From Candidatus Tiamatella incendiivivens (GTDB taxonomy: Archaea; Thermoproteota; Thermoprotei_A; Sulfolobales; Acidilobaceae): a stretch of DNA of 64,000 nt. The DNA lies in contig WALW01000027.1 of the NCBI GenBank assembly GCA_015522635.1, positions 151,108 through 215,107 of the forward strand, read 5' to 3'. The notes under the pieces are model-generated. The model was not told the DNA's origin and did not search any database. It saw only the letters and a list, made by a program, of their open reading frames with translations. Position numbers and translations under genes: made by a program. This document shows, piece by piece, positions 34,698 to 46,500 of this stretch. Within the stretch, counting starts at the first letter, position 1, and the number at the start of each line of letters is the position of its first letter.

Positions 34698-35006
34698 ATG
34701 GTAAACAAAGTCAGAATATGGCTGTGGAGTCCTAATGTAAATAGTCTAAGACATGTTGAAGAGCAGATAAGGAAGATATCAGAGAAAACGGGTGCTAGGA
34801 TGAGAGGCCCTATACCGCTTCCCACGAAGAGACTGAAGGTACCGGTATTCCGATTGCCTCATGGTGAAGGGTCGAAACACTGGGAGCATTGGGAAATGAG
34901 GATACATAAGAGGTTAATTGATATAGTAGCTGATGAAAGAGTGATGAAGCAAATAATGAGGGTAAGGGTACCAAAGGATGTCTATATAGAAATTAAGATA
35001 GTTTAA
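34698..35006 (+). CDS. rps10: 30S ribosomal protein S10
   Basis: A 102-residue uS10 from ATG 34698 ([13 protein letters not shown]); the 11 upstream residues in the frame are not S10-like. [20 protein letters not shown] and [16 protein letters not shown] are diagnostic. In most archaea S10 follows EF-1alpha on the same strand; here it points the other way and is separated from EF-1alpha by a tRNA and a 600-base gap, so a small inversion has occurred. Confidence 0.95.
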   Translation: MVNKVRIWLWSPNVNSLRHVEEQIRKISEKTGARMRGPIPLPTKRLKVPVFRLPHGEGSKHWEHWEMRIHKRLIDIVADERVMKQIMRVRVPKDVYIEIKIV

Positions 35007-35095
35007 TCTTTTACATAAATCCTTTAAATCCCTAGATCAGGCATTAATATTAATTACAGTTACAATCGAGAACTTTTACATATAATAATAGGTGT

Positions 35096-35182
35096 GCCGG
35101 GGTGCCCGAGCGGCCCAAGGGGCTGGCCTTGAGAGCCAGTGGGCGGAAGCCCGCGCGGGTTCAAATCCCGCCCCCGGCGCCA
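35096..35182 (+). tRNA. tRNA-Ser (anticodon TGA)
   Basis: A class II tRNA with acceptor GCCGGGG/CCCCGGC, anticodon stem CTGGC/GCCAG with loop CTTGAGA (TGA), long variable arm TGGGCGGAAGCCCGC and T-arm GCGGG-TTCAAAT-CCCGC. G73 and CCA are encoded. TATA-like ACATATAATAATA lies upstream at about 35079-35091. Confidence 0.96.
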
Positions 35183-35789
35183 TTTGCCATACACGATAAT
35201 TGCTTCTAAATACAATAAACTTGAGTGAGCCTTTATTATCTAGGTATTAGTATAACATGTAGCTTGTCACAATAAAGGAGTATAAGGGTTATTTGCGATT
35301 AATATTCACTTTATAAGTCTATCCTCTACTTTTATCTTAAAACACTAGTCTTTGTTTCGAAAAAGTAATGTTCTGGGAAGTATAAAGCTTGTTGTAGCTG
35401 ATAAATCTAATTGACATATAAGTGAAGCTTAAACAATTTATTCAATTCCAAGGCTAACATTAGCTTTCTTAGGAGTTTTTGCTTACAATAATAAATCTTA
35501 AAAGATACTTCTCGGAATAGACCAAGGTTCACTGCAAAATCATCAGCAAAATCATCATGTTCTATGTATACAATAATAAAACCTCAACTGGAAGATTTTT
35601 CGAGTACAACTGTAAGTGTTATATTCCGCTGGTTCCTTGCACTGCTTATATTCGTTGATGTATCGAGGATTGGTTTTGAGATGTTGGAATTACCGGCATA
35701 GACTGATTTATAATCCCTAGGTACTTGTTTTGCAAAGTAAAATACGATGAGATTTCTTCTTGGAGTAAAGTAAAGAAGGTTTGTATGGT
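35183..35789. other. 600-base gap, no convincing gene
   Basis: This AT-rich gap separates tRNA-Ser from the EF-1alpha stop. It contains a 12-base tandem repeat (GCAAAATCATCA at 35534-35557). On the minus strand an open frame (about 35600-35800) reads protein-like residues ending NITLTVVLEKSSS-stop but has no usable start codon and overlaps the EF-1alpha end. It may be remnant sequence from the rearrangement that inverted rps10. Confidence 0.5.
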
Positions 35790-37097
35790 TTACTTTATTT
35801 CTACAGTTGTAGGTTTTACGTCCTTGACTATTCCTATTCCTATGGTCTTATTCATGTCTCTCATTGCGAATCTTCCTAGTGGCGGAAAGTCACTGTACTT
35901 CTCTATTACCAGCGGCTTTATTGGCTTGAATCTTACTATAGCAGCATCACCCTGTTTGAGGAAGTCTGGGTGCTCCTCTAATACTTTACCCGTTCTTGGA
36001 TCCACTTTCGCCACTATTTCAACTATTCTTGATGCTACACTTGCTGTGTGGACGTGGATGACTGGTGTGTAACCAACTGTTATGGCTGATGGATGCCATA
36101 TTACGAATATTTGTGCTGTAAACTCTTCAGCTACTGTCGGCGGTGTGTTTGGATGACCCACCACGTCTCCTCTCTTAACATCTTTCTTTGTTATTCCTCT
36201 AACGTTGAATCCTATATTGTCTCCAGGTTCTGCTTTCTCAAGTTTTGTGTAGTGCATTTCTATGCTTCTGACTTCACCTATCTTACCTATAGGCATGAAC
36301 ACTAGTTTATCTCCCACTTTAAGAACCCCGGTCTCCACTCTACCTACAGGTACTACACCTACTCCAGGCACTTGGAGCACATTCTGTATAGGTATCCTTA
36401 AAGGCTTGTCCACAGGCTTTGCTGGAGGCTCGATCTGGTCTAGTGCTTCTACTAGAGTTGGCCCATTGTACCACGGCATATTAGGGTCTCTCTCTATCAG
36501 GTTTGCCCCTGTCCATGCTGAGACTGGTACGTAGGCTATCTTGTCAATATCGTATCCGAGTCCTTTCATGAACTTCTTGAGTATAGATACCACTTGCTCA
36601 TATCTCTTCTGACTGTATGGCGGGTCTGTGGCATCCATCTTGTTTATTGCAACTACAACTTTATCTATACCCATGGTTTTAGCTAGTAATAGATGTTCTC
36701 TGGTCTGTCCTTCAGGACTCATACCAGCCTCGAACTCTCCTTTCCTAGCTGAAACAACTACTACGGCTGTATCAGCTTGGCTTGCACCGGTGATCATGTT
36801 CTTGATGAAATCACGGTGTCCAGGAGCGTCGATTATTGTGAAGTAGTATTTCCTGGTCTCGAACTTCATGAAGGTTAAGTCGATTGTTACTCCTCTTTCT
36901 CTTTCTTCCTTTAGCTTGTCGAGTAGCCATGCGAATTTGAAGGATTCTTTTCCTTTAGCTCTTGCAGCTTCTTCTAGTTCTTTAATTTTTTTCTCGTCAA
37001 CGAACCCTAGACGGAAAAGCAGATGACCTACTAGGGTGCTCTTACCATGGTCTACGTGGCCTATTACCACCAGGTTCATGTGAGATTTCTCTGCCAT
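35790..37097 (-). CDS. tuf: Translation elongation factor 1-alpha
   Basis: A 435-residue GTPase that delivers aminoacyl-tRNA. G1 GHVDHGKST is at residue 13, G2 RGVTIDLTF near 69, G3 DAPGHRDF near 92, G4 NKMD near 150 and G5 VSAWTG near 189, followed by two beta-barrel domains. The ATG is preceded by GGGTGGTG, a very strong ribosome binding site, and the 70-base gap to rps7 has its own TATA element. Length and all motifs are normal. Confidence 0.98.
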   Translation of the reverse strand: MAEKSHMNLVVIGHVDHGKSTLVGHLLFRLGFVDEKKIKELEEAARAKGKESFKFAWLLDKLKEERERGVTIDLTFMKFETRKYYFTIIDAPGHRDFIKNMITGASQADTAVVVVSARKGEFEAGMSPEGQTREHLLLAKTMGIDKVVVAINKMDATDPPYSQKRYEQVVSILKKFMKGLGYDIDKIAYVPVSAWTGANLIERDPNMPWYNGPTLVEALDQIEPPAKPVDKPLRIPIQNVLQVPGVGVVPVGRVETGVLKVGDKLVFMPIGKIGEVRSIEMHYTKLEKAEPGDNIGFNVRGITKKDVKRGDVVGHPNTPPTVAEEFTAQIFVIWHPSAITVGYTPVIHVHTASVASRIVEIVAKVDPRTGKVLEEHPDFLKQGDAAIVRFKPIKPLVIEKYSDFPPLGRFAMRDMNKTIGIGIVKDVKPTTVEIK

Positions 37098-37147
37098 TCT
37101 ACACCACCCTATATATTCGGGAGATAATACTTCGTGGGATAGAGGTT

Positions 37148-37157
37148 TTAAAAGATT
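37148..37157 (-). promoter_or_regulatory. TATA box of the EF-1alpha gene
   Basis: On the minus strand CTTTTAAAAC lies about 50-60 bases before the EF-1alpha ATG, in the gap after rps7. It indicates that EF-1alpha is also transcribed from its own promoter and not only from the upstream ribosomal genes. Confidence 0.5.
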
Positions 37158-37167
37158 AACTATGTCA

Positions 37168-37776
37168 TTATCTCGAGCTGAGAGCTATACGCTCTATCTC
37201 CTCTTTCTGCTTGACAGCGTGACTGTTAAGATCGCCGCTTGCTGCCAGGAGAAGCTCATCAGATAGACACTCCTCGATAGATTTTGGATTGTTAAACGCG
37301 CAATTTCTAGCTCCTTCGGCTATGAATCTTAGTGCTAAGTCAACTCTTCTTTGTGGGGACACATCTACGGATACTCTATAGGTTATTCCACCGTAGGTTA
37401 TTCTCGTGGTTTCTTCTCGAGGTGCACTATTTTCTATAGCTCTTACAAGTATTTGTAAGGGGTTTTCACCTGTCCTGAGATATATTATGTCAAACGCTGT
37501 TTTCACAATATTATATGCTAAATGTTTCTTGCCCCCGTTTCTCCCAGGACGCATCAGCTTGTTCATTAACCTTTCTACAACAGGTATCTCTGCTTTACCG
37601 AACCTTCTATGCTCATGCCTGCCCCCTGTATGCGGAAGCCATACGGGTTTAAGCGATATGTATTTCTTTAGACCAGGATCTCTGACATTAACTCCTATAA
37701 AGCTCCATTTACTGAATAATCTTACCTCATCAGCTCTAAGCTCTACATCCGCTAATTCGTTAGACAAGCCAAACAC
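37168..37776 (-). CDS. rps7: 30S ribosomal protein S7
   Basis: A 202-residue uS7, the primary binder of the 16S 3' major domain. [50 protein letters not shown] covers the conserved RNA-binding helices, and [26 protein letters not shown] follows. The N-terminal extension is typical of archaeal S7. It precedes EF-1alpha; its usual upstream neighbour S12 is now separated from it by a gene on the opposite strand. Confidence 0.96.
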   Translation of the reverse strand: MFGLSNELADVELRADEVRLFSKWSFIGVNVRDPGLKKYISLKPVWLPHTGGRHEHRRFGKAEIPVVERLMNKLMRPGRNGGKKHLAYNIVKTAFDIIYLRTGENPLQILVRAIENSAPREETTRITYGGITYRVSVDVSPQRRVDLALRFIAEGARNCAFNNPKSIEECLSDELLLAASGDLNSHAVKQKEEIERIALSSR

Positions 37777-37919
37777 CTCTATCTACACCATACACTCTAA
37801 GCATTTAACCTCTTTTAATCTGCCTATTTTAAATCTTCCACGCAAACTCAGGCTATATACCATGTAATTAATAAATGCTCTCTACAAGGATGTATTGAAC
37901 AAGGAGATGGTTGGGTATA

Positions 37920-38384
37920 ATGAGCTCCTCTAAAGAAAAGGAACTTTTGGAAGCTGTTGATCTTAACACATTCGTTGTAGTAGACAAAGAAGAGTTTGGC
38001 TATGTTGGTGTGATAAACCTTTTCTTGGAGAATGGTAAGACATTCACAATGTATTATGTACCCCTAGAAATAGTGTCTGCTCTTAATCAACTAGATAATG
38101 AGGAATTGGCTGAGGAGTATGTAGTAAAAAGAGAATCATTATTCGATCTTCTGCCACAGTTAGAGTTCTTTAAAGACAGTGCTCAGAAAACCATAAGGAG
38201 AGTATTAATAGACTCTCTAGACGAGTCAACAGGACTGTATACTGCTACCATTGAATTAACCTTTGATACTGTAACTATTCAGAAGAAAATGATCCCCAGT
38301 CACGCGATATTCTTAGCGAAAATAGCGGGTAAACCTATTTACATACACAAGTCTCTTGTAGAAGAGGCGGGAGAGCAGAGTTAG
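37920..38384 (+). CDS. DUF151 / bifunctional nuclease-like protein
   Basis: About 154 residues from ATG 37920 (a TTG lies three codons earlier). The C-terminal block RRVLIDSLDESTGLYTATIEL ... MIPSHAIFLAKIAGKPIYIHKSLVEEAG matches the DUF151 pattern, in which 'RPSDAIALALRxxxPIYV' forms the core. Plant BFN1-type relatives show nuclease activity, but the family's role in archaea is unknown. It stands on the plus strand inside the otherwise minus-strand S12-S7 ribosomal cluster. Confidence 0.7.
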   Translation: MSSSKEKELLEAVDLNTFVVVDKEEFGYVGVINLFLENGKTFTMYYVPLEIVSALNQLDNEELAEEYVVKRESLFDLLPQLEFFKDSAQKTIRRVLIDSLDESTGLYTATIELTFDTVTIQKKMIPSHAIFLAKIAGKPIYIHKSLVEEAGEQS

Positions 38385-38411
38385 TGAAGTAATATAATAT
38401 GGTCTTGGGGA

Positions 38412-38855
38412 TCATCTTCTAGGTTTCTGCTTCTTCCCTTTTAGCAGTTCTTTCAGGCTAACTCCGTTAACCATTATCACCCGATATCTAACACCTGGAA
38501 TGTCACCCATCGATCTTCCTCTAGGCCCGCCAATCCCTTCTATTATAACTTCATCGTGTTCGTCTATCATCTTTAAGCCTCCATCCCATGGTACGAATGC
38601 TGTGACAACTTTGTTGTTCTTTACAAGTTGAACCTTTACTGCTTTTCTGAGAGCGGAGTTAGGTTGCCTTGCTTCTACACCCACTTTCTCGAGAACGATG
38701 CCTCTCGACATAGGCGCCCCTTCTAGTGGGTCTACCTTCAGTTTTAATCCAAGCATTTTAATCTTGAACTCCCTTTGACTCCACCTGAATTTTAGCCTCT
38801 TTTTCTTCAATTTTCTAGCTGCAAACAATCCCATAGGAGACTTCTTTCCCGTCAA
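38412..38855 (-). CDS. rps12: 30S ribosomal protein S12
   Basis: A 147-residue uS12. I chose TTG 38855 ([20 protein letters not shown]) because a GAGGTG stands ten bases upstream and the length then equals that of archaeal S12; an ATG at 38900 would add 15 residues unlike the family. [26 protein letters not shown] is the decoding-site loop, and [22 protein letters not shown] follows. It closes the rpo-L30e-NusA operon. Confidence 0.95.
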   Translation of the reverse strand: MTGKKSPMGLFAARKLKKKRLKFRWSQREFKIKMLGLKLKVDPLEGAPMSRGIVLEKVGVEARQPNSALRKAVKVQLVKNNKVVTAFVPWDGGLKMIDEHDEVIIEGIGGPRGRSMGDIPGVRYRVIMVNGVSLKELLKGKKQKPRR

Positions 38856-38924
38856 ATCTAGTGCACACCTCTTGACCTGTAAACCGTAATTTTCATTCAA
38901 GGTCTAAATATTCTTTCCGCTGTT

Positions 38925-39359
38925 TTATGCGGTTACAACTATTTTATCGATGTCAAAAAAGCGTTTTAGAATAAGCCGTGCTCGTTTCAAGTTCTTTCCT
39001 TCTCTTCCTATAGCCTTCCCTTTATCCGTGTCGGGTACTCGTACATATAATGTCTTCTGGTCTGCTCTTTCAACGAGATTAATGGAAACTACCCTTGCCT
39101 CTCTGAATACGTTTTTAACCATGTTTTCAAGGTTATCAGAGTGTTCAACGATCTCTATGTTCTTTTTCAATAGATCGGAGAGTTTCTTGACATTGATTCC
39201 TTTCCTTCCTATCGCTCTTCCCATATCTTCCGGACGGACTGTGTAGATTATTCTGTTGAAGTCTTCGTCAACTATGCAATCAAGCACTGTTGTGCCAGTT
39301 ATGCTTTGAAATAAGGCAATATACCTTAGTTCTTCGGGTCCAAGCTTCCGTTCAGGCAC
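38925..39359 (-). CDS. nusA: Archaeal NusA-like KH protein
   Basis: A 144-residue protein made of two KH domains, corresponding to the RNA-binding half of bacterial NusA. The GxxG-type loops are IGRKGINVKKL (about residue 54) and IGREGKNLKRA (about 121). In archaea it lies, as here, between L30e and S12 downstream of the RNA polymerase genes and is thought to act in transcription elongation or termination. The S1 domain and N-terminal polymerase-binding domain are absent, as in all archaea. Confidence 0.93.
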   Translation of the reverse strand: MPERKLGPEELRYIALFQSITGTTVLDCIVDEDFNRIIYTVRPEDMGRAIGRKGINVKKLSDLLKKNIEIVEHSDNLENMVKNVFREARVVSINLVERADQKTLYVRVPDTDKGKAIGREGKNLKRARLILKRFFDIDKIVVTA

Positions 39360-39365
39360 CCGGTT

Positions 39366-39671
39366 TCAACCCTCCTCGATAGTTTCTAATACCCTGGAAG
39401 AGCCCTCATCCAGTACTGCTATCATAGATACTGGATATGGTTTACCAGAGAGAGCTCCAAGTTCAACTGTTGTCCCCTTATACTCATAAATAGGTATATT
39501 GCCTAGCTTTGCATAGTACTTTACGCTTTCTTTATACCTAGGCAAAGCGTTTATGGCAACGATTATCATTTTTGCTTTACCGTTTTTCACCATTTTAATG
39601 GACTCTTTCGATCCTATAATGAATTTCCCAGTTTTGAGCAGGTTTTTCAGCTCTCTCTCAAAGCTTGCCAT
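39366..39671 (-). CDS. rpl30e: 50S ribosomal protein L30e
   Basis: A 101-residue eL30. ELKNLLKTGKFIIGSKESIKMVKNGKAKMIIVA and PIYEYKGTTVELGALSGKPYPVSMIAVLDEG follow the family closely. The protein binds a kink-turn in 23S rRNA. It is six bases upstream of nusA and downstream of rpoA2. Confidence 0.95.
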   Translation of the reverse strand: MASFERELKNLLKTGKFIIGSKESIKMVKNGKAKMIIVAINALPRYKESVKYYAKLGNIPIYEYKGTTVELGALSGKPYPVSMIAVLDEGSSRVLETIEEG

Positions 39672-39685
39672 ACTCTATCACCTAC

Positions 39686-40861
<1,176 letters not shown>

Positions 40862-43507
40862 TTACACCTCCTTGTATTTCTCGATTATCCTGCCTATATC
40901 GACAGATTTTCCATGCATCGATCTCATAGGATCCACTAGGTCTTCCCCGTAGGAGAATTGTACAATATTACCTTCGCTGTCTCTAACAGTTCCATCATAG
41001 GTTACACGTAGATCCATCAATGCGTTGATAAGTCTTCTCTGCATGTAACCGCTTTGACTGGTCTTTACTGCAGTATCCACTAGACCTTCTCTTCCAGCAG
41101 CCGCATGGAAGAATGTCTCAAGAGGATTCAAACCTGATCTGAAGTTGTTTTTAACGAAACCTCTGCTCTCAGGGCTTAAGTCTCCTTTTTCGAAGTGTGA
41201 TAATGTTCTACCTCTGTACCCTCTTGTTATTCGCTTGCCTCTGACTACCTGTTGACCTAGCATTACGGCCATGTTGGTTATGTTAACATCTGAGCCTCTC
41301 GCCCCGGTACGCGCCATTATAAAAACATTATTAAACGGGTCGAGGTATTCAATGGCTTCTTTTCCTGCACGTTCTCTGCCCTCGTTGAGCGTCTGAATTA
41401 TCTTTAGCTCCAGAGTTTCTTCTATTGTTCTTCCAGGTATAGGTTCTAGTATACCCTCTTGGTATTGTTTTATAAGCTCATCTACGCTTGTGTATGTTTC
41501 TTCGATAACTTGCTCAACCTTCTCCTTAGCTTCCGGAGGTATCTCAACGTCACTTAGAGTCATTGTAAACCCTTTAAGCTCTAGCATTCTGATAAACGTT
41601 TTGAATACCTTGTCAAAGAATTCTCTAACAAAAGATTCTCCGTATTCTTTGATCATATGATGCACTACATTTTCCGATTGTTGTGCTCCAACCGCTTTCT
41701 TATCGAATACACCCTCCAGAAGTTCACCGTTCCTTATCACTATATAGGAATCGAAGAAGCAATCAGGACTACTACATTCGAGTTTACCCGAGTTGATCTT
41801 GGCTTTTCCTTGGAAACTAAATCCTTTAGGCAAAAACAAGCTAATTATTTGCTTTCCAGTCCAGTATTCTTCTGGTCTAATAATAGCTGGTTCAGGCAGT
41901 TCTCCGCGATAACCAGTTACTGATAATATAAATTCGACATTGTCCCTCGTAAGTAGTGTTGTCTTGCTTGTCAGAAGATAAGCACCGCTAACATAATCCT
42001 GGCCGCCTCCTATTATTGGCCCTCCGTATCTAGGTGATAATATATGCTTCTCCACTAGCATTAATTCATATGCCTCAGCTATAGCCTCTGGTAATCGTAA
42101 TGCGTGTAAGTTCATTTCATCACCGTCAAAGTCAGCGTTGTACGGTGGACAGACGAGAAGGTTTAGTCTGAAAGTTTTGCCCGGGAAGACTCTGACTATA
42201 TGGGCCATCATTGACATTCTGTGAAGACTAGGTTGTCTGTTGAATAACACTATATCCCCGTCTTCCAAATGTCTTTCAACAATATAGCCGGGTCTGAGGC
42301 TTTCCGCTAAAGCTTTCCTGTCCTTGAAGAATCTGAGGTCGATTTTCCTACCGTCATCCCTTACTACATAATTCGCACCTGGCCACTTGTTCGGGCCGTT
42401 TAGAACTCGTTTCCTTAGTTTCTCGATGTTGAAGGGAGTGACGTGTTCTGCTATTGTAAGAGTTTTTGCTATTTCTTCTGGCACACCTACCTCATCTATA
42501 CTTATTAGAGGATCTGGTGAAATTACAGTTCTTGCTGAATAATTAACCCTCTTACCGGAGAGATTACCTCTGAACCTGCCTTCCTTGCCTTTAAGCCTTT
42601 GAACTATCCCTTTAAGCGGCCTAAGATTCCTATGTCTTGCAACCGGAACACCTGGCAATTCGTTGTCGAAGAGAATAGAGACATTGTATTGGAGAACATT
42701 CCATCTCTCTTCGACGATGCTTTGAGGTGCACCGCTCATGATAATGTTCTTGAGATCGTTATTGGCGCGTATAATAGTGACAAGAATATGCGTTAAATCA
42801 TCCTCGCTTCTAATTCCAGTCTCTAGGGATATTGGAGTACGGACGGGTAACGGTGGTACGAGTAGGACTGTAAGGACCATCCATTCAGGACGGGCATATT
42901 CAGGATCTAATCCTAGTAGTTCAGCGTGTTCATCAGGTATCATTTCAAGCCTTTGCCTTACCTCGTGAGGGTTCAGGAAAATTCTTCCTTCAGGTCTCTC
43001 CTCATAGAACTTATATGGTTTATCTAGTATGATCTTGTATTGCTGCTCCCCACAATGTGGGCATTTAGGGGTTTTTGCCGCTTTCTGTATAACGTTTTTA
43101 ACCAAGTCTTTGGCTAGTCGAGGCCATTTCACTTTCAGTTTCCTGTATAACTCTAAGTCGCGTTTAATTTCATCTTGAGGGAGAAGTATCCTTCCACAAG
43201 ATCTACAGGTTGATTTCAACATATCATTTATCATGCTAACAAATCCGACGTGAATAACTGGTGCAGCCAGTTCTATATGACCAAAGTGGCCTGGACAAGT
43301 AGATGGGGGATTACCACATACAGGGCACCTTTCACCTGGCTCTATGGCACCCATGTGAGGGTCCCTGGGTCCTCCTCTAACAGGAAGCTCCTCGTCGTAT
43401 AATTTGTCGGTAACTAGTGCTACTCTGCTTAGTTTTCTAGCTTCATCCGGGCTTATGATACCGAATTTGATTCCATCAATAACATAGTCTTCAAACCTCA
43501 ACACCAC
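40862..43507 (-). CDS. rpoA1: DNA-directed RNA polymerase subunit A'
   Basis: An 881-residue N-terminal part of the largest subunit (Rpo1N). The zinc site [20 protein letters not shown] near residue 60 and a second zinc site (CRSCG, CPHCG near 100-155) are intact. The catalytic [12 protein letters not shown], which binds the active-site Mg2+, is near 460; bridge-helix sequence ([17 protein letters not shown]) is near 825. Normal length, no intein. Confidence 0.98.
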   Translation of the reverse strand: MVLRFEDYVIDGIKFGIISPDEARKLSRVALVTDKLYDEELPVRGGPRDPHMGAIEPGERCPVCGNPPSTCPGHFGHIELAAPVIHVGFVSMINDMLKSTCRSCGRILLPQDEIKRDLELYRKLKVKWPRLAKDLVKNVIQKAAKTPKCPHCGEQQYKIILDKPYKFYEERPEGRIFLNPHEVRQRLEMIPDEHAELLGLDPEYARPEWMVLTVLLVPPLPVRTPISLETGIRSEDDLTHILVTIIRANNDLKNIIMSGAPQSIVEERWNVLQYNVSILFDNELPGVPVARHRNLRPLKGIVQRLKGKEGRFRGNLSGKRVNYSARTVISPDPLISIDEVGVPEEIAKTLTIAEHVTPFNIEKLRKRVLNGPNKWPGANYVVRDDGRKIDLRFFKDRKALAESLRPGYIVERHLEDGDIVLFNRQPSLHRMSMMAHIVRVFPGKTFRLNLLVCPPYNADFDGDEMNLHALRLPEAIAEAYELMLVEKHILSPRYGGPIIGGGQDYVSGAYLLTSKTTLLTRDNVEFILSVTGYRGELPEPAIIRPEEYWTGKQIISLFLPKGFSFQGKAKINSGKLECSSPDCFFDSYIVIRNGELLEGVFDKKAVGAQQSENVVHHMIKEYGESFVREFFDKVFKTFIRMLELKGFTMTLSDVEIPPEAKEKVEQVIEETYTSVDELIKQYQEGILEPIPGRTIEETLELKIIQTLNEGRERAGKEAIEYLDPFNNVFIMARTGARGSDVNITNMAVMLGQQVVRGKRITRGYRGRTLSHFEKGDLSPESRGFVKNNFRSGLNPLETFFHAAAGREGLVDTAVKTSQSGYMQRRLINALMDLRVTYDGTVRDSEGNIVQFSYGEDLVDPMRSMHGKSVDIGRIIEKYKEV

Positions 43508-43510
43508 AAA

Positions 43511-46500
43511 TCACCCTGTTCTCCCTTTTCCATTTGATGAGTTTGACTCTGTTTCCCTTACTTCACGTTCAACAACGCTGGAGACATCTGAAATTAAGAG
43601 CTTAGGTTTAATCATCAGGCTAGTTATTTCTTGGAGAAGGAGTTTGAATGCGTATGGAACTTTTACAGGTACAACATCTCCGTCTGTTCCGTGAATAGGG
43701 CACTCAAATTTCCGTTTGTTTGCATTAAACCATGCTATATGCCCGCATTTCTTACATACATACATAATATAAGCATCACTATTCTCTAGCAACCTGTCTC
43801 TCAGTACCATTGCAGTACCATGTCCTATCAATGTGTCTCTTTCCATTTCACCAAACCTTAATCCTCCTTTCTTGGCTCTACCTTCTGTGGGTTGTCTTGT
43901 TAACATTTGAACAGGCCCGCTGGCACGTGCATGTATCTTGTCTGCTACCATGTGGTGTAGTCTCTGGTAGTAAACTATGCCTATTACAACAGGTTTGTTC
44001 AACATTAGACCAGTTCTTCCGTCATACATAATTTCACTAGCATCCTCAGGTAACCCCTTGTCCAGAAGCTCCATTTTGATGTTCTCTACTTTCTCTCCTA
44101 TAAACGGTGTTCCATCGATAAATCTCCCGGATAGGGCAGCTACCTTACCGGCTATAGTTTCGATGAGCTGTCCTAGCGTCATTCTAGACGGGAATGCGTG
44201 TGGATTTATTATTATGTCAGGAGTAACCCCATCTTCAGTATAGGGCAAATCGTATTGAGGGAACATCATACCTATCACTCCTTTCTGACCGTGCCTCGAG
44301 GCGAATTTATCTCCTATTTCAGGTATTCTCTCATCTCTTACTCTTACTTTAACAAGTTTGTTGCCATCTATCGTTTGTGTTATAAGTACTGTATCGACTA
44401 TGCCCTTTTCTTTAGGCCTCATCACTATGCTAGTATCTCTTTTTCTTGCCTGGAAAGGTGAAACCCCAGTGACTAGCTGCTGTTCGGCAGTAAATCTTGG
44501 AGGGCTCACTTTCCCTATTAAAACATCCTCTCCGTATACCTTAACTTCAGGAGCAATGATTCCGTCTGAACCTAGATGTCTGTAATGTTCAGGTTGCTTA
44601 TAATCTATGACTCCTGGTTGTGGGATCGTTATTTCATCTTCTAATCCTCCGGCGTATTTATTCTCAACAGTCGAATATAGACGGAAGAATGTGGATCTGG
44701 CAAATCCCCTATCTATAGATGACTTGTTGAATATCAACGCGTCTTCTATGTTATATCCGCTAAATGACATTATAGCTACTACAGCATTTATTCCAGCGGG
44801 TCTGTCATTGAATCCTATCAGATCTAATGCTTGGGTTTGTACTAGCGGTTTTTGAGGATAGTAGAATAAGTGTCCGCGACTGTCTGTTCTTAATTTATAG
44901 TTAGCGGCGTATAAACCGAGTGCTTGCTTTGCCATAGCAGACTGGTATGTGTTGCGTGGGCTTTGGTTATGCTCGAGGAACGGTATAGTTGAAGCGGCTA
45001 CGCCGAAAATACCCGGTATCCATACTTCAAGATGAGTGTGTTTTTTGGTCACATCTCCTGGATATAACGCTACATATGTATTTTCCTCTTCTTCAGGGTC
45101 GACGTATTCTATTATTCCACCTTTTACTAGGTCTGTGAAACTAGTTTCTCCTTTTTTAATCTTCTCAATATGATCCTTTATGAGCTTTATCTGACCGTTC
45201 TCCACGACAATAAGGGGTCTCATTAATCGTCCTGGGTCAGTGTTGACATAGACTTCTCCTATTTTACCTGATTCTATGAAAGCTATGCTTGCTTCGAAGG
45301 GTATTTCCCCTTGTCTACGGAGTTTTCTGAACTCCTCAGCTAGTTTCTTACCGTTGGGGTGAAAGCCTAAAGGTATACCATCGAGGAAAACTCTCGAATA
45401 TTTCCCAAGCGCATCTATTGCTTGAGAGTCATCGTTTTTAGCCTTCTCTAGAACTTCTTCGACAGGTAGAACACCAAGCTTATATAATCTATCTATAAGC
45501 TTGGTGTTCTCAATCTCTGTAAGGCCTACGGATATGTATGATAATAATGAAAGGTTTTTGACTAAACCGCAATTCGCGCCTTCAGGAGTTTCGAAAGGAC
45601 ATAGTCTTCCCCAGTGCGTGCCATGTAGGTCTCTCGCCTCAAAGTGGCTTTGCGTCCTAGATAAGCTGGAGACTACTCTTCTAAGATGACTGAGGGATGA
45701 TATCCAGTTAACACGGTCTAAGGTTTGGCTTATTCCTGTTCTATTACCTGGCCAATTACCTGTTGCTAGGCTTCTCTTTAACATGTCAGTAATTATATCT
45801 GACCTAGCTATTTGGGCTAAATGTATCTTTCTACGCTGGCTTATGAGAATTTCCATCTGCTTAGCCATGTTGTTTAGAAAGGTATCATATGCCAGTCTAA
45901 AGACCTCTGAAATGAGGTCTCCTGCTAATCTAAGCCGTTTGTTCCCGTAGTGATCCTTGTCGTCTGGTTCACGATACCCTTTCATGAGTTCTATTATACG
46001 TCTAATCATGTCAGCTATAAGCAAAGCTTTTCTTTTTCTAACTCTTTCATCGGGTGATCTACCAATGTGTGGCATGAAATAATTGTCAAGTATTTCCTGC
46101 GCCCTCTGTATTCTAATATCTCGTGGTTGCCCGCTTGCGACTCTGTTTCCGATAAATTCGAGTGCTTCTTCTCGGCTTCTTATCATGGAGACCTCGAGTA
46201 GGGAAAGTATGAACTCGTTCTGGAATTCCGGGTCTGGTGATATTGCCATGAGTATTTCTTTATCGGTTTCTAATCCAAGTGCTTTAAGCAGTATCGCAAT
46301 AGGTATTCTCCCTCTTATCCTTGTTACTACAGCTTGAAATGTACCGTTAGCCATTCTATCGATCATTATTCTGCTTCTAACACCTTGGCTGAGAGATGAA
46401 AGTTTGGCACTATATGTCACTTTGGAAGAAGCGGCAAAGCTACCTCCTCCTACAGATACTAATGGTCTGTTAATGGCTAATTCCTCTTGGGCTACAACAA

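Noticed and set aside
35534..35560. Possible C/D box sRNA suggested by two GATGATT motifs on the minus strand
   Set aside because: The boxes are only about five bases apart and there is no second D box, so no guide fits; it is a 12-base tandem repeat.
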